40,568 nt of DNA, from positions 1 to 40,568 of the forward strand of contig DASRJH010000257.1 of NCBI GenBank assembly GCA_035649575.1. The letters are read 5' to 3'. This DNA is from DASVAL01 sp035649575 (GTDB lineage: Bacteria > Planctomycetota > UBA1135 > UBA2386). A program made the position numbers and the translations under genes. Below, piece by piece: positions 33,746 through 40,568 of the stretch; positions within the stretch are counted from its first letter, which is position 1, and each line of letters begins with the position of its first letter. A model generated the notes under the pieces. It had not been told where the DNA came from and made no database searches. It saw only the letters and a list, made by a program, of their open reading frames with translations.

Positions 33746-36700
33746 TCAGCGAGATGGCAGGACCACGAGCTCGCGCCGCGCCGCGCGTAACCCGGTCACC
33801 GCGGCCGGCGCCGCGTACTGCTCGCCAGCCCAGCCCGCGACGAACCTGCCGCCGCGCACTTCGCCGCGCAGCTCGAGGCCGCGCAAGGCGCGCAGCAGGA
33901 GCCGCCACGGCACGGGGAACTTGTCGGCCAAGAGCAGGGCGTGGCTCACGACGCCGAACCGTGCGAGCAAGGCCCGCGCGCACAGTTCGACGGCCGCTTC
34001 GCTGGCCCGCGCTTGCTCTGCGGGCAACGGCAGCAGGCTCCAGCGCCCGACCGCGTAGAGCGGGAACGCGCGCCGGCTCGGCGGCACCGCGAGCTGCCGC
34101 ATCGCCGCGAACGAGTCGCAGGTCGCGAGGCCCATGCCTGTGAGCTCGCCCAGCCCTTCTTCGAGCTGGCTCGGCAACAGCCGGCTCGCACTCTGCAGAT
34201 CGGTCGGGAACGACGCGCCGCGAGCCAGCAGCACTTCGTGCAACGTGCGCGCCGCAGCGCCGAGGTCGCCCGGCGCGGCGCGCTCGAGCGGCAGCTCGAG
34301 CCACAGCGCGAGGTCGGCGCGTCCTACGATCGACAGCGACATGTTGCCGAGCGGGCCGCGCCACGGTCCCCAGAGCCGCAGCCAGACGAACTCGCCGGCC
34401 AGCGTCGTCTGGTCGAGCAACTCGCGCCGGTAGCCCTCGACGCGCGCGGGCAGCACCTCCTGGTCCCACTCAGACACCGGGAATGCGGCTCCGGCGAGCT
34501 GCTGCAGCGTCTCCGCGAGCCCGCGCGGACCGGTGCGGCGCGTCGTCTCGGTCGCTCGCTGCCACAGCGGGACGAACTCGGCATGGTCGGCCTGGCTCAC
34601 GGGCTGCACGCTCGCTCGGAGCCGTTCGATCATCGCGCTGCGCACGCGTGCGAGCAGCCGCCGATGCGCCCACAACTCGCGGCCGCCGCAGCGAGCGCGC
34701 ATCGCGATGCCCTCGGCCTCGAGCGCGCGCAGCGCTTCGGCGTCTTCGGGTCCCAGCGTGTTGCACCAGACCGGCAGCACCGCGTCGAGGCGCCCGCGCC
34801 AGCCTGCGACCGGCTCCAGGCTCGCTTCGGCTGCGAACCAGCGGTCGCCCGATCGCTGCGCTCTGCCGTCGGCGGCCAGCGTGTCGAGCCACGGCCGCCA
34901 ATCGGGCGCGACTTCGCGGTCCTCGAGCCAGCCCATCCAACCGAGCGCTTCGTGCAGCTCCTCGGCCGAACGCGGTTCGGGCCAGCACTCCTGCTGCACA
35001 CGTTGCACGGCGGCGGGGTCGAGCTCGCTGTCGCCAGAGCTGGCGTTCGGTTGGCGGGCTCCGCGCTGCGCCAGAGCTACGGCCTGCGTGCGCCGTTCTT
35101 CGAGCGGCGCATCGTCGAGGAACGCGTAGGGCATCGCGTGCAGGATGCTGTCGGCGAACGGCGACGGCTCGCTGAGGTCGACTTCGCGCAGCGCGATCGC
35201 GCCGGTGTCGATGCGTTCGAGCAGCGCGAGCAAGCCGTCCACGTCCATCGCTTCGTGCAGGCAGTCGTGCACGGTCTGGGCCACGACCGGGTGGTCGAAC
35301 GGCACCTCGATGGGTCCCGGTGGCAGCGTCTCGGCGCAGGCCTGTGCCTGCGGGAACGCCGCCGCGAGCGCGTCGTCGGCGCGGAAGCGCAGCAGCGGTG
35401 CGGGCACCTTCTTGCCCGAGCGGAAGCGTTCGACGATCAGCGCGCGCCCGACGTTCCAGCGCCAGCGCGCCGTGAACATCGGTGCTACCAGCATCGCCTG
35501 CACCAGTACGTCGGTCGCGGTCTTGGCCTTCAGGTAGGACCACACGTCGGCGAGCTCGAAGCTGTGTTGCGGGCCCAGGGAGATGAGGAGCGCCTCTTCG
35601 TTCGCGGCCGCCTGCAGCTCGAAGCCGAAGCTGGTGCAGAAGCGCTTGCGCAGCGCGAGACCGAACGCGCGGTTCAGGCGGCTGCCGAACGGGCAGTGCA
35701 GCACGAGCTGCTGGCCGCCGGTCTCGTCGAAGAAACGTTCGAGCACGAGCTGGTCCTGCGTCGGCATCGCGCCGAGCGCACTGGCTCCCGAGCGCAGGTA
35801 GTCCGAGAGCTGCGCTGCCGCAGGCGGCAGCAGGCCGCACTCGCGCTCGAGCCAGGCGGGGTCGGTGCCGTGTCGACGCACGGCGGACACCGCGGCGCTG
35901 AGCTCGGCGGAACGCGACGGTCCCTCGGCGACCCAGAACGGCAGGCTCGGCGGTGAGCCGTGCGCGTCGGCGACGCGCAGCTGGCCGCTGCCGATGCGGC
36001 GGATCTGCCAGCTCGCGGTGCCGAGCTGGAACACGTCGCCGACCGACGATTCGATCGCGAAGTCCTCGTGCACCGTGCCGATCGGCGTGTCGTCGTGGTC
36101 GAGCACGACCTGCCAGTCCGCGACGTCGGGGATCGCGCCGCCGCACGTGACGGCCGTGAGCCGGGCCCGGCGCGTGCTGCGCACGGTGCCGTGGATGCTG
36201 TCGCGAAACAGCAGCGCCGTGCGGGGGCCACTGTGCATCGCGAGCACCGCGTCGAAGGACGCGCGCGGCAGCGTGCGGAACGGCCACGCGGACCTCACGA
36301 GCGCATAGAGGTCGTCTTCGGCGAACGTCTCGTCGCAGCAGGCCGCGACGATCTGCTGTGCTGCGATGTCGAGCGGGTTCTCGGGTTGGGTCGTGCGGTC
36401 GAGGTCGCCGTGGCGCACCGCGTAGAGCAGCGCCGTGCAGGCGGCGAGCTCGTCCCGCGTCAGCGGGAACAGGCGGCTCTTGGGCAGACGGCCGATGCCG
36501 TGGCCGGCGCGGCCCGTGCGCTGCAGGAACGCCGCGATCGACGGCGTCGGCCCGCATTGCAGGACCAGATCGACGTCGCCGATATCGATGCCGAGCTCGA
36601 GCGAGCTCGTCGCGACGAGCGCCTTCAGCGTGCCTTGCTTGAGGCGCTGCTCCGCGTCGAGCCGCCGCGCCTTCGACAGCGAGCCGTGGTGGCTCGTGAC

Positions 36701-37573
36701 GAGGTCCTTGCCGATCGTCTCGCCGAGCCTCGCCGCGATCCGTTCGGCCATCTTGCGGGTGTTCGCGAACACGAGCGTCGTCCGGTGCGCGGCGATGAGC
36801 TGACCCATGCGCGCGAAGATCTCGGCCCAGATCTCGCCGGTGCAGATCGTCTCGAGCGGGGCGCCTGGTACCTCGAGCGCGATGTCGAGCTCGCGGCTGT
36901 GACCGATGTCGACGATCGTGCACGGACGGCCTTGGCCCGTGAGCAGACCCGCGGTGTCTTCGATCGGCCGCTGCGTCGCGGACAAGCCGATGCGCTGCAG
37001 TTTGCCGCCGTTCTGCTGCACGAGGCGGTCGAGCCGTTCGCACGACAACGCGAAGTGGCTGCCGCGTTTGCTGCCGGCCAGCGCGTGGATCTCGTCGACG
37101 ATCAGCGTGCGTGAGGTTGCCAGCATCTTGCGACCGCGCAGCGTCGTCAGCAGGATGTAGAGCGATTCCGGCGTCGTGACGAGGATGTGCGGTGGCGTGC
37201 GCGTCATCGCCGTGCGCTCGCTGGCCGGCGTGTCGCCCGATCGCACCAGCACGCGCACCGCGGGCAGCGAGGGGTCGCGGTCGCGCAGCGCGGCGAGCGG
37301 TTGCTGCAGGTTCTTCTGCACGTCGTTGGCCAGCGCTCGCAGCGGCGAGACGTAGACGACCTGCAACGCGTCGGGCAGCGTCGGACCCTGCTTCAGCAGG
37401 CCGTCGAGCGCGTGCAGGAACGCCGCGAGCGTCTTGCCGGAGCCGGTCGGCGCCGCGATCAGCACGTGTTGGCCCGCGGCGATGGCCGGCCAGCCCTGCT
37501 GCTGTGGCGGCGAAGGTTCGCCGAGGGTGTCGCGGAACCAGCTCGCGACGGTGGGATGGAAGGAGCCGAGCAC
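33746..37573 (-). CDS. lhr: Lhr-type large DEAD/DEAH-box helicase
   Basis: The protein of 1275 residues has the Lhr layout. Motif I is APTGSGKT (41-48), motif II is VDEIHALAGSKRG, motif III is LSATQ, and the C-terminal RecA domain has SSLELGIDIGDVDLVLQ and QRTGRAGHGIGR. A winged helix and a long C-terminal extension of about 700 residues follow, including the beta region near the end typical of Lhr-CTD proteins (GRFVAGWAGEQYAAP). Lhr is an ATP-dependent 3'-5' helicase with a role in DNA repair. The start is set at GTG 37573, where the family-like LGSFHPTVASWF begins; ATG 37630 is an alternative. The macro domain gene lies 98 nt upstream on the same strand, hinting at a DNA damage link. Confidence 0.93.
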   Translation of the reverse strand: MLGSFHPTVASWFRDTLGEPSPPQQQGWPAIAAGQHVLIAAPTGSGKTLAAFLHALDGLLKQGPTLPDALQVVYVSPLRALANDVQKNLQQPLAALRDRDPSLPAVRVLVRSGDTPASERTAMTRTPPHILVTTPESLYILLTTLRGRKMLATSRTLIVDEIHALAGSKRGSHFALSCERLDRLVQQNGGKLQRIGLSATQRPIEDTAGLLTGQGRPCTIVDIGHSRELDIALEVPGAPLETICTGEIWAEIFARMGQLIAAHRTTLVFANTRKMAERIAARLGETIGKDLVTSHHGSLSKARRLDAEQRLKQGTLKALVATSSLELGIDIGDVDLVLQCGPTPSIAAFLQRTGRAGHGIGRLPKSRLFPLTRDELAACTALLYAVRHGDLDRTTQPENPLDIAAQQIVAACCDETFAEDDLYALVRSAWPFRTLPRASFDAVLAMHSGPRTALLFRDSIHGTVRSTRRARLTAVTCGGAIPDVADWQVVLDHDDTPIGTVHEDFAIESSVGDVFQLGTASWQIRRIGSGQLRVADAHGSPPSLPFWVAEGPSRSAELSAAVSAVRRHGTDPAWLERECGLLPPAAAQLSDYLRSGASALGAMPTQDQLVLERFFDETGGQQLVLHCPFGSRLNRAFGLALRKRFCTSFGFELQAAANEEALLISLGPQHSFELADVWSYLKAKTATDVLVQAMLVAPMFTARWRWNVGRALIVERFRSGKKVPAPLLRFRADDALAAAFPQAQACAETLPPGPIEVPFDHPVVAQTVHDCLHEAMDVDGLLALLERIDTGAIALREVDLSEPSPFADSILHAMPYAFLDDAPLEERRTQAVALAQRGARQPNASSGDSELDPAAVQRVQQECWPEPRSAEELHEALGWMGWLEDREVAPDWRPWLDTLAADGRAQRSGDRWFAAEASLEPVAGWRGRLDAVLPVWCNTLGPEDAEALRALEAEGIAMRARCGGRELWAHRRLLARVRSAMIERLRASVQPVSQADHAEFVPLWQRATETTRRTGPRGLAETLQQLAGAAFPVSEWDQEVLPARVEGYRRELLDQTTLAGEFVWLRLWGPWRGPLGNMSLSIVGRADLALWLELPLERAAPGDLGAAARTLHEVLLARGASFPTDLQSASRLLPSQLEEGLGELTGMGLATCDSFAAMRQLAVPPSRRAFPLYAVGRWSLLPLPAEQARASEAAVELCARALLARFGVVSHALLLADKFPVPWRLLLRALRGLELRGEVRGGRFVAGWAGEQYAAPAAVTGLRAARRELVVLPSR

Positions 37574-37671
37574 CCGATCATGATAACGGAGGTCGCGGCC
37601 GGCGTGCGGCGACGTTCCCCGGCTCGGCATGCCGCTTCAGCGCGCGGGTCTTCAGTGCCCCGCTCTCGAGC

Positions 37672-38190
37672 TCACTCCGCCGTCTTTGCCTGCAGCGGTT
37701 CCTTCGCGGCCACTCCCTTCGCGTAGGTCGTGTAGACGAACACGGGGATCGACAGGCTGCCGAGCTGGGCCCGCACGATCGGTTCGACGTGCTGCCAGTC
37801 GAGGCCACCCTTGCCCGTCGCGAGGCGCGGCAGCGCGAGGCTCTGGATCTTCTCGTCGGCGATGAGCTTCTTCAGTTCGTGCAAGGCGTGGTTCACGTAC
37901 TCGGTGTGCGCCGGGCCGGGGTGCCCGCCTTCGCGGTTCGGCTTCTCCTGCGTGAACAGCGCGGCGATCCGGACGTGGCGTCCGGCCTGGTTCACTCCTT
38001 GCCACAGCCACAGGGTCCCGGACTTCGGGTTCTGCAGCTTGCAGTAGTGGCGGAAGTCCTTGTACATCGCCGGGCACGCTTCGCGCAGCGCCAGGGCGAG
38101 GCCGCTCTTGAAGTCGTCGTGCGGAGAGACGCCGTGGGCGATGAGGGCGGCATTGCTGAGCAGCAGGTCGCCGGTGAGTTGGTGGATCAT
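37672..38190 (-). CDS. Macro domain protein, TARG1/DarG-like
   Basis: The protein of 172 residues is a single macro domain: HQLTGDLLLSNAALIAHGVSP, DFKSGLALALREACPAMYKDF (the ligand loop), and LALPRLATGKGGLDWQHVEPI, a close match to the PRIGCGLGGLDW pattern of the TARG1/DarG subclass. These domains bind and often hydrolyse ADP-ribose from proteins or DNA. The DarT partner toxin is not seen next to it, so it may be a standalone de-modifying enzyme. The upstream gene, the candidate selenoprotein, is divergent across a 317-nt gap. Lhr helicase follows 98 nt downstream. Confidence 0.88.
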   Translation of the reverse strand: MIHQLTGDLLLSNAALIAHGVSPHDDFKSGLALALREACPAMYKDFRHYCKLQNPKSGTLWLWQGVNQAGRHVRIAALFTQEKPNREGGHPGPAHTEYVNHALHELKKLIADEKIQSLALPRLATGKGGLDWQHVEPIVRAQLGSLSIPVFVYTTYAKGVAAKEPLQAKTAE

Positions 38191-38507
38191 GGCACGAGCT
38201 CGAGGGATGTCCTGTTCCTTAGGGCCTGCATTCTGGCCGAAGCCCGGAAGTTCGTCGAGGCACCCAGGCGAAGGCCCGAGGCAGCGGCAACGGATCATCG
38301 ATGCGCGGACCCCTGGGAGGCGTCCGCCATCGCGCGGCCCGTCACGAAATCTGTGAAGGCGAGCTGCTCGCCCGTCTCGGTCCGACCGATCACGACGGCG
38401 CGAGCGCGACGCCTCGCGACGCAAAGGAACCGGATCCGACGGGCCGCGTCTACGTGCTCCGCGCGCGCCTCTGACCGGCGCGCGCGGTCTTTCTCGAGGA
38501 ACGTCCA
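38191..38507. other. Divergent intergenic region with a hairpin and a possible small frame
   Basis: The 317-nt gap between the macro gene (-) and the thioredoxin-like gene (+) holds a plus-strand frame from ATG 38301 to TGA 38472-38474 (57 codons, ending GRVYVLRARL). Its stop lies inside the hairpin at 38459-38487. The frame has no clear ribosome-binding site. A minus-strand frame across 38295-38490 also reads protein-like but has no start. Neither is firmly supported. Confidence 0.35.
38459..38495 (+). terminator. Strong GC-rich terminator-like hairpin
   Basis: CCGCGCGCGCC (38459-38469) is perfectly complementary to GGCGCGCGCGG (38477-38487) with loop TCTGACC, and TCTTTCTC follows, a T-rich tail on the plus strand. 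This is the best intrinsic terminator shape in the window. It ends just before the ribosome-binding site of the thioredoxin-like gene, so it could stop upstream transcription or act as an attenuator. Confidence 0.65.
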
Positions 38508-39263
38508 ATGCACCGAGTCTTCCGCTCTGCCGCCGTGGCGTGGGTCGCCGCGGGTCTCATGGCAAGCGCGACCTTGCTGTCCCTGATCCGGGGCACGGAA
38601 CGCGCGGTCGCGACCGAAACGAAACCCGCGACCAAAACGACGCCGCACTGGGTCCTGCCCCAGGAACGCGCCCGTGCCCTCGCCAAGAGCGAGCGACGGC
38701 CGTTGCTGCTCGTGAGTCTCAACGGCAATCTCGACGGGTACTGTTGAGCCGCAGCCAACGTGCTGAGGACCGTGACGTTCTCGGACCCGGAAGTGCAGAA
38801 GGTGCTGGACACGCAGTTCGTGTTGACCTGGCACAACCAGGCGCAGGACCTGTTCCCGGGCAAGCCCGGTTCCCCAGGTGACCACCAGCCCGCGGTGAGC
38901 GAACACTACCTGCGCACCTTCCCGGACGGCGCCGGCGGTGGCAACGTGCGCATGTTCTTCTGCACTGCGGATGCGCGCATCGTGCACAGCATCGAGGGCT
39001 ACTACCGGCCGGCGACGTTCCTGGCCGAGGTCGCGTTCGCGCAGCAGTTGATGGCGGTGGCCGGCGACCCGGCGGAACTGCGGAACCGCGTCGCGGCGCG
39101 TCAGGCCCTTCTGGACCGCGAGCTCGGCACTGCCGAAGCGGCCGGAGCTGCCCCGCACCGCGCGCTCCTGCTGGTGTTGCGCCGCAACCTCGAGCGGCTG
39201 GCGCAGCGACTGCTCGATCTGCCCGATCGCTACATGGTCAGTGCGCCGCACGCCATCGCTTGA
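38508..39263 (+). CDS. Membrane-anchored thioredoxin-like protein, candidate selenoprotein (Sec80)
   Basis: Read through TGA 38745-38747 the frame gives 251 residues. The N-terminus is a signal anchor (AVAWVAAGLMASATLLSLI) and the active-site region reads NLDGYC-U-AAANVLRTVTF, followed by SDPEVQKVLDTQFVLTW. This resembles thioredoxin-like proteins in which CxxC is followed by a helix and the SDPEV turn. Counting back from SDPEV, Sec80 takes the place of the first catalytic Cys, with C79 beside it. The C-terminal part (FFCTADARIVHSIEGYY and a helical tail) belongs to the same frame. A ribosome-binding site GAGGA is 8 nt before ATG 38508. A SECIS-like hairpin follows. It probably handles extracytoplasmic disulfides or peroxides. 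Confidence 0.8.
38763..38784 (+). promoter_or_regulatory. Candidate bacterial SECIS of the thioredoxin-like gene
   Basis: CTGAGGAC (38763-38770) can pair with GTTCTCGG (38777-38784) over eight base pairs with two G-T pairs, around the loop CGTGAC (38771-38776). The loop begins 24 nt after the TGA and its second base is G, meeting the bacterial SECIS rule of G within the first two loop bases at 16-37 nt from UGA. Confidence 0.6.
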
Positions 39264-39456
39264 GGCTGAGCACTCGCGGCTCCCGTGTGGAGCCGCATCG
39301 CGACGGTGCCCTCGACCGCCGCGGGTTGACGGGTGGTGGCGGGCGTGGACGATTGGGGCGTAGTTGCGGGTGGTCCGAACCGCTCCTTGGCAACAGCTGG
39401 TCCCAGTCGCGCGAACTCGCCCTGCGACCGGGATCGCCCTACGGAGTCCCAGAACC

Positions 39457-40568
39457 ATGAAGACCATGCTTCGAACGCCGTCGCCGGCAATCGCCGCGAC
39501 CGTGCTCTTGACCTGCCACGCGATCGCGCAGCAGACGATCCAAGTGCCACAGCACCAGCCGACGATCGAGGCCGCGTTCGCCGCGGCCGCGGACGGCGAC
39601 CGCATCCAGCTGACCCAGAGCAACTACACGATCGGCATCAACGGGCTGACGCTCGCCAAGAGCCTCGTCGTCGAGACGGTCGGCAGCGCGCGCGCGACGA
39701 TCTCCTACCCGGACAACCCCATCACCAGCCCCATCACGCCGAATGTGCTCCCGGCGCTGCGGATCACCGGCTTCGGCACGGGCACGAGGATCGTGCTGCG
39801 CAACGTCACGTTCGACGGCGGCTACTCGGCATGGGCGCAGAGCCCGCCGCGGAGCGCGGTGATCGACGTGCAGCTCCCGAACGCGGTGGGTGAGCTCGTG
39901 CTCGAGGGTGTCGACGCGATCGGCGAGCTGCGGCATAGCGACGACGGGTGCCCGGGCCTGCGCCTCACGAGCGGTCCTTCTGTGCGCGTCATGCTGCGCA
40001 ACTGCCGCTTCGAAGGCGCGACCGGCCAGAGTCCGTTCTTCGGGGGCGGCGAGATCGAGTACGAAGGCAGCGACGGCGCGATCGTCGCCGCGCAGGGGCC
40101 GTTCGCCGCGGAGGCTTCCCGCTTCGTCGGCGGCGCCGGTGGGCGCGCGAGCTGGAGCTTCTTCGGTCCGTTCTGGTTCGGCCGCGACGGCGGCGCGGCC
40201 GCGCAGCTCTCGGCGCCACTCGGCTCGATCAAGCTGTGCGAGCTGGTCGAGGGCATTCCCGGCGCGGCGTACGCGAGCAGCCCCGCCTCGCCGAATCCGT
40301 GCACGATGTACGGCGCGAGCGGCGCGTCGACGCTCACCACCGAGGTGTACGACTGCACGCGCACGTTCACGCTGCCGGGGTGCGGGCAAACGCCGCAGCA
40401 GGTGTCGCTGAACCCCGGCCGCAACGACGTCGAGCCGATCCCGCCGGCGTCGGTCGGCGTGCCGTTCCCGATCACGTTCCGACCGCTGCCGCCCGCCAAC
40501 GGCCTGACGTGCTGGATCTTCGGCTCGGGTCTCGAGAGCCTCGCGTTGCCCGGCCTCGCGGGCCGTCT
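39457..40568 (+). CDS. Secreted beta-helix-like protein, 3' end outside window
   Basis: The frame from ATG 39457 stays open to the end of the window, giving 370 residues without stop. It starts with a signal peptide (AIAATVLLTCHAIAQ). The next stretch, TIQVPQHQPTIEAAFAAAAD then GDRIQL, is the opening used by many parallel beta-helix (pectate-lyase-like) secreted proteins. Repeating strands follow, such as RIVLRNVTFDGG, ELVLEGVDAIG and RVMLRNCRFEGA. Catalytic residues are not recognisable. The last 90 residues seen are Pro/Gly-rich and look like a separate domain or linker. A 193-nt gap separates it from the thioredoxin-like gene. Its C-terminal sorting region, if any, is not in view. Confidence 0.8.
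   Translation, partial: MKTMLRTPSPAIAATVLLTCHAIAQQTIQVPQHQPTIEAAFAAAADGDRIQLTQSNYTIGINGLTLAKSLVVETVGSARATISYPDNPITSPITPNVLPALRITGFGTGTRIVLRNVTFDGGYSAWAQSPPRSAVIDVQLPNAVGELVLEGVDAIGELRHSDDGCPGLRLTSGPSVRVMLRNCRFEGATGQSPFFGGGEIEYEGSDGAIVAAQGPFAAEASRFVGGAGGRASWSFFGPFWFGRDGGAAAQLSAPLGSIKLCELVEGIPGAAYASSPASPNPCTMYGASGASTLTTEVYDCTRTFTLPGCGQTPQQVSLNPGRNDVEPIPPASVGVPFPITFRPLPPANGLTCWIFGSGLESLALPGLAGR

Noticed and set aside
38295..38490. Minus-strand frame with a protein-like end (AVVIGRTETGEQLAFTDF)
   Set aside because: No start codon or ribosome-binding site; crosses the terminator hairpin.
1..40568. tRNA, rRNA, CRISPR arrays, insertion sequences, prophage genes and sel genes
   Set aside because: Looked for and not seen; no repeated direct units, transposase motifs or clover-leaf patterns recognised by eye.

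Overview
This is a GC-rich, gene-dense chromosomal window from a Gram-negative bacterium. The best guess is a Planctomycetota-like lineage, with Myxococcota or another deltaproteobacterial-type lineage as the alternative. The grounds are inference from gene content: a Ser/Thr kinase fused to a heme-sensor domain and translationally coupled to an ECF sigma factor, a TonB-dependent receptor, many secreted proteins (carboxypeptidase-regulatory-like, FG-GAP, beta-helix, DPP4-type peptidase), a Tat-exported molybdenum hydroxylase and a bacterial macro-domain protein. No rRNA, tRNA, CRISPR array, insertion sequence or prophage was seen.

Layout. 1-141: tail of an unknown gene. 485-4219 (+): small surface-glycan-like operon of a half-ABC exporter, a LicC/MobA-type nucleotidyltransferase and a CDP-glycerol-glycerophosphotransferase-like protein. 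4278-6790 (+): kinase/ECF sigma pair with ATGA overlap. 6808-8355 (-): orphan Tat-signal protein. 8607-10721 (+): TonB-dependent receptor. 10920-12949 (+): ATP-grasp enzyme and metallophosphoesterase with ATGA overlap. 13065-17654 (+): TPR protein and a secreted multi-domain protein. 18079-21307 (+): DPP4-family peptidase and an intradiol-dioxygenase-like protein. 21395-25550 (-): four-gene operon for a periplasmic aldehyde-oxidase-type enzyme plus a Cys-rich small protein. 25762-26964 (+): FG-GAP protein. 27010-28059 (-): VOC-cupin protein. 28139-28675 (+): AhpC/TSA-like protein. 28732-31028 (-): alanine-rich helical protein and UbiB-type kinase. 31209-31928 (+): PCMT. 31998-38190 (-): baeRF-like protein, mannose-1-phosphate guanylyltransferase, Lhr helicase, macro domain protein. 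38508-39263 (+): thioredoxin-like protein. 39457-end (+): secreted beta-helix-like protein, cut by the window end.

The main discovery is that three genes, at 25762-26964, 28139-28675 and 38508-39263, are each interrupted by one in-frame TGA, and in each the same frame continues with convincing homologous-looking protein. In all three the TGA is next to, or in a CxxC-like relation with, a cysteine: U-C, U-x-x-C and C-U. In all three a stem-loop with G as the second loop base lies 20-26 nt after the TGA, the geometry expected of a bacterial SECIS. They are best read as selenoproteins that standard gene calling would split into fragments. One of them is an FG-GAP/VCBS-repeat secreted protein, a family I do not know as a selenoprotein. 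The many other TGA codons that end genes normally (for example the ATGA overlaps) argue against general TGA reassignment. The selenocysteine machinery (selA, selB, selD, tRNA-Sec) is not in the window.
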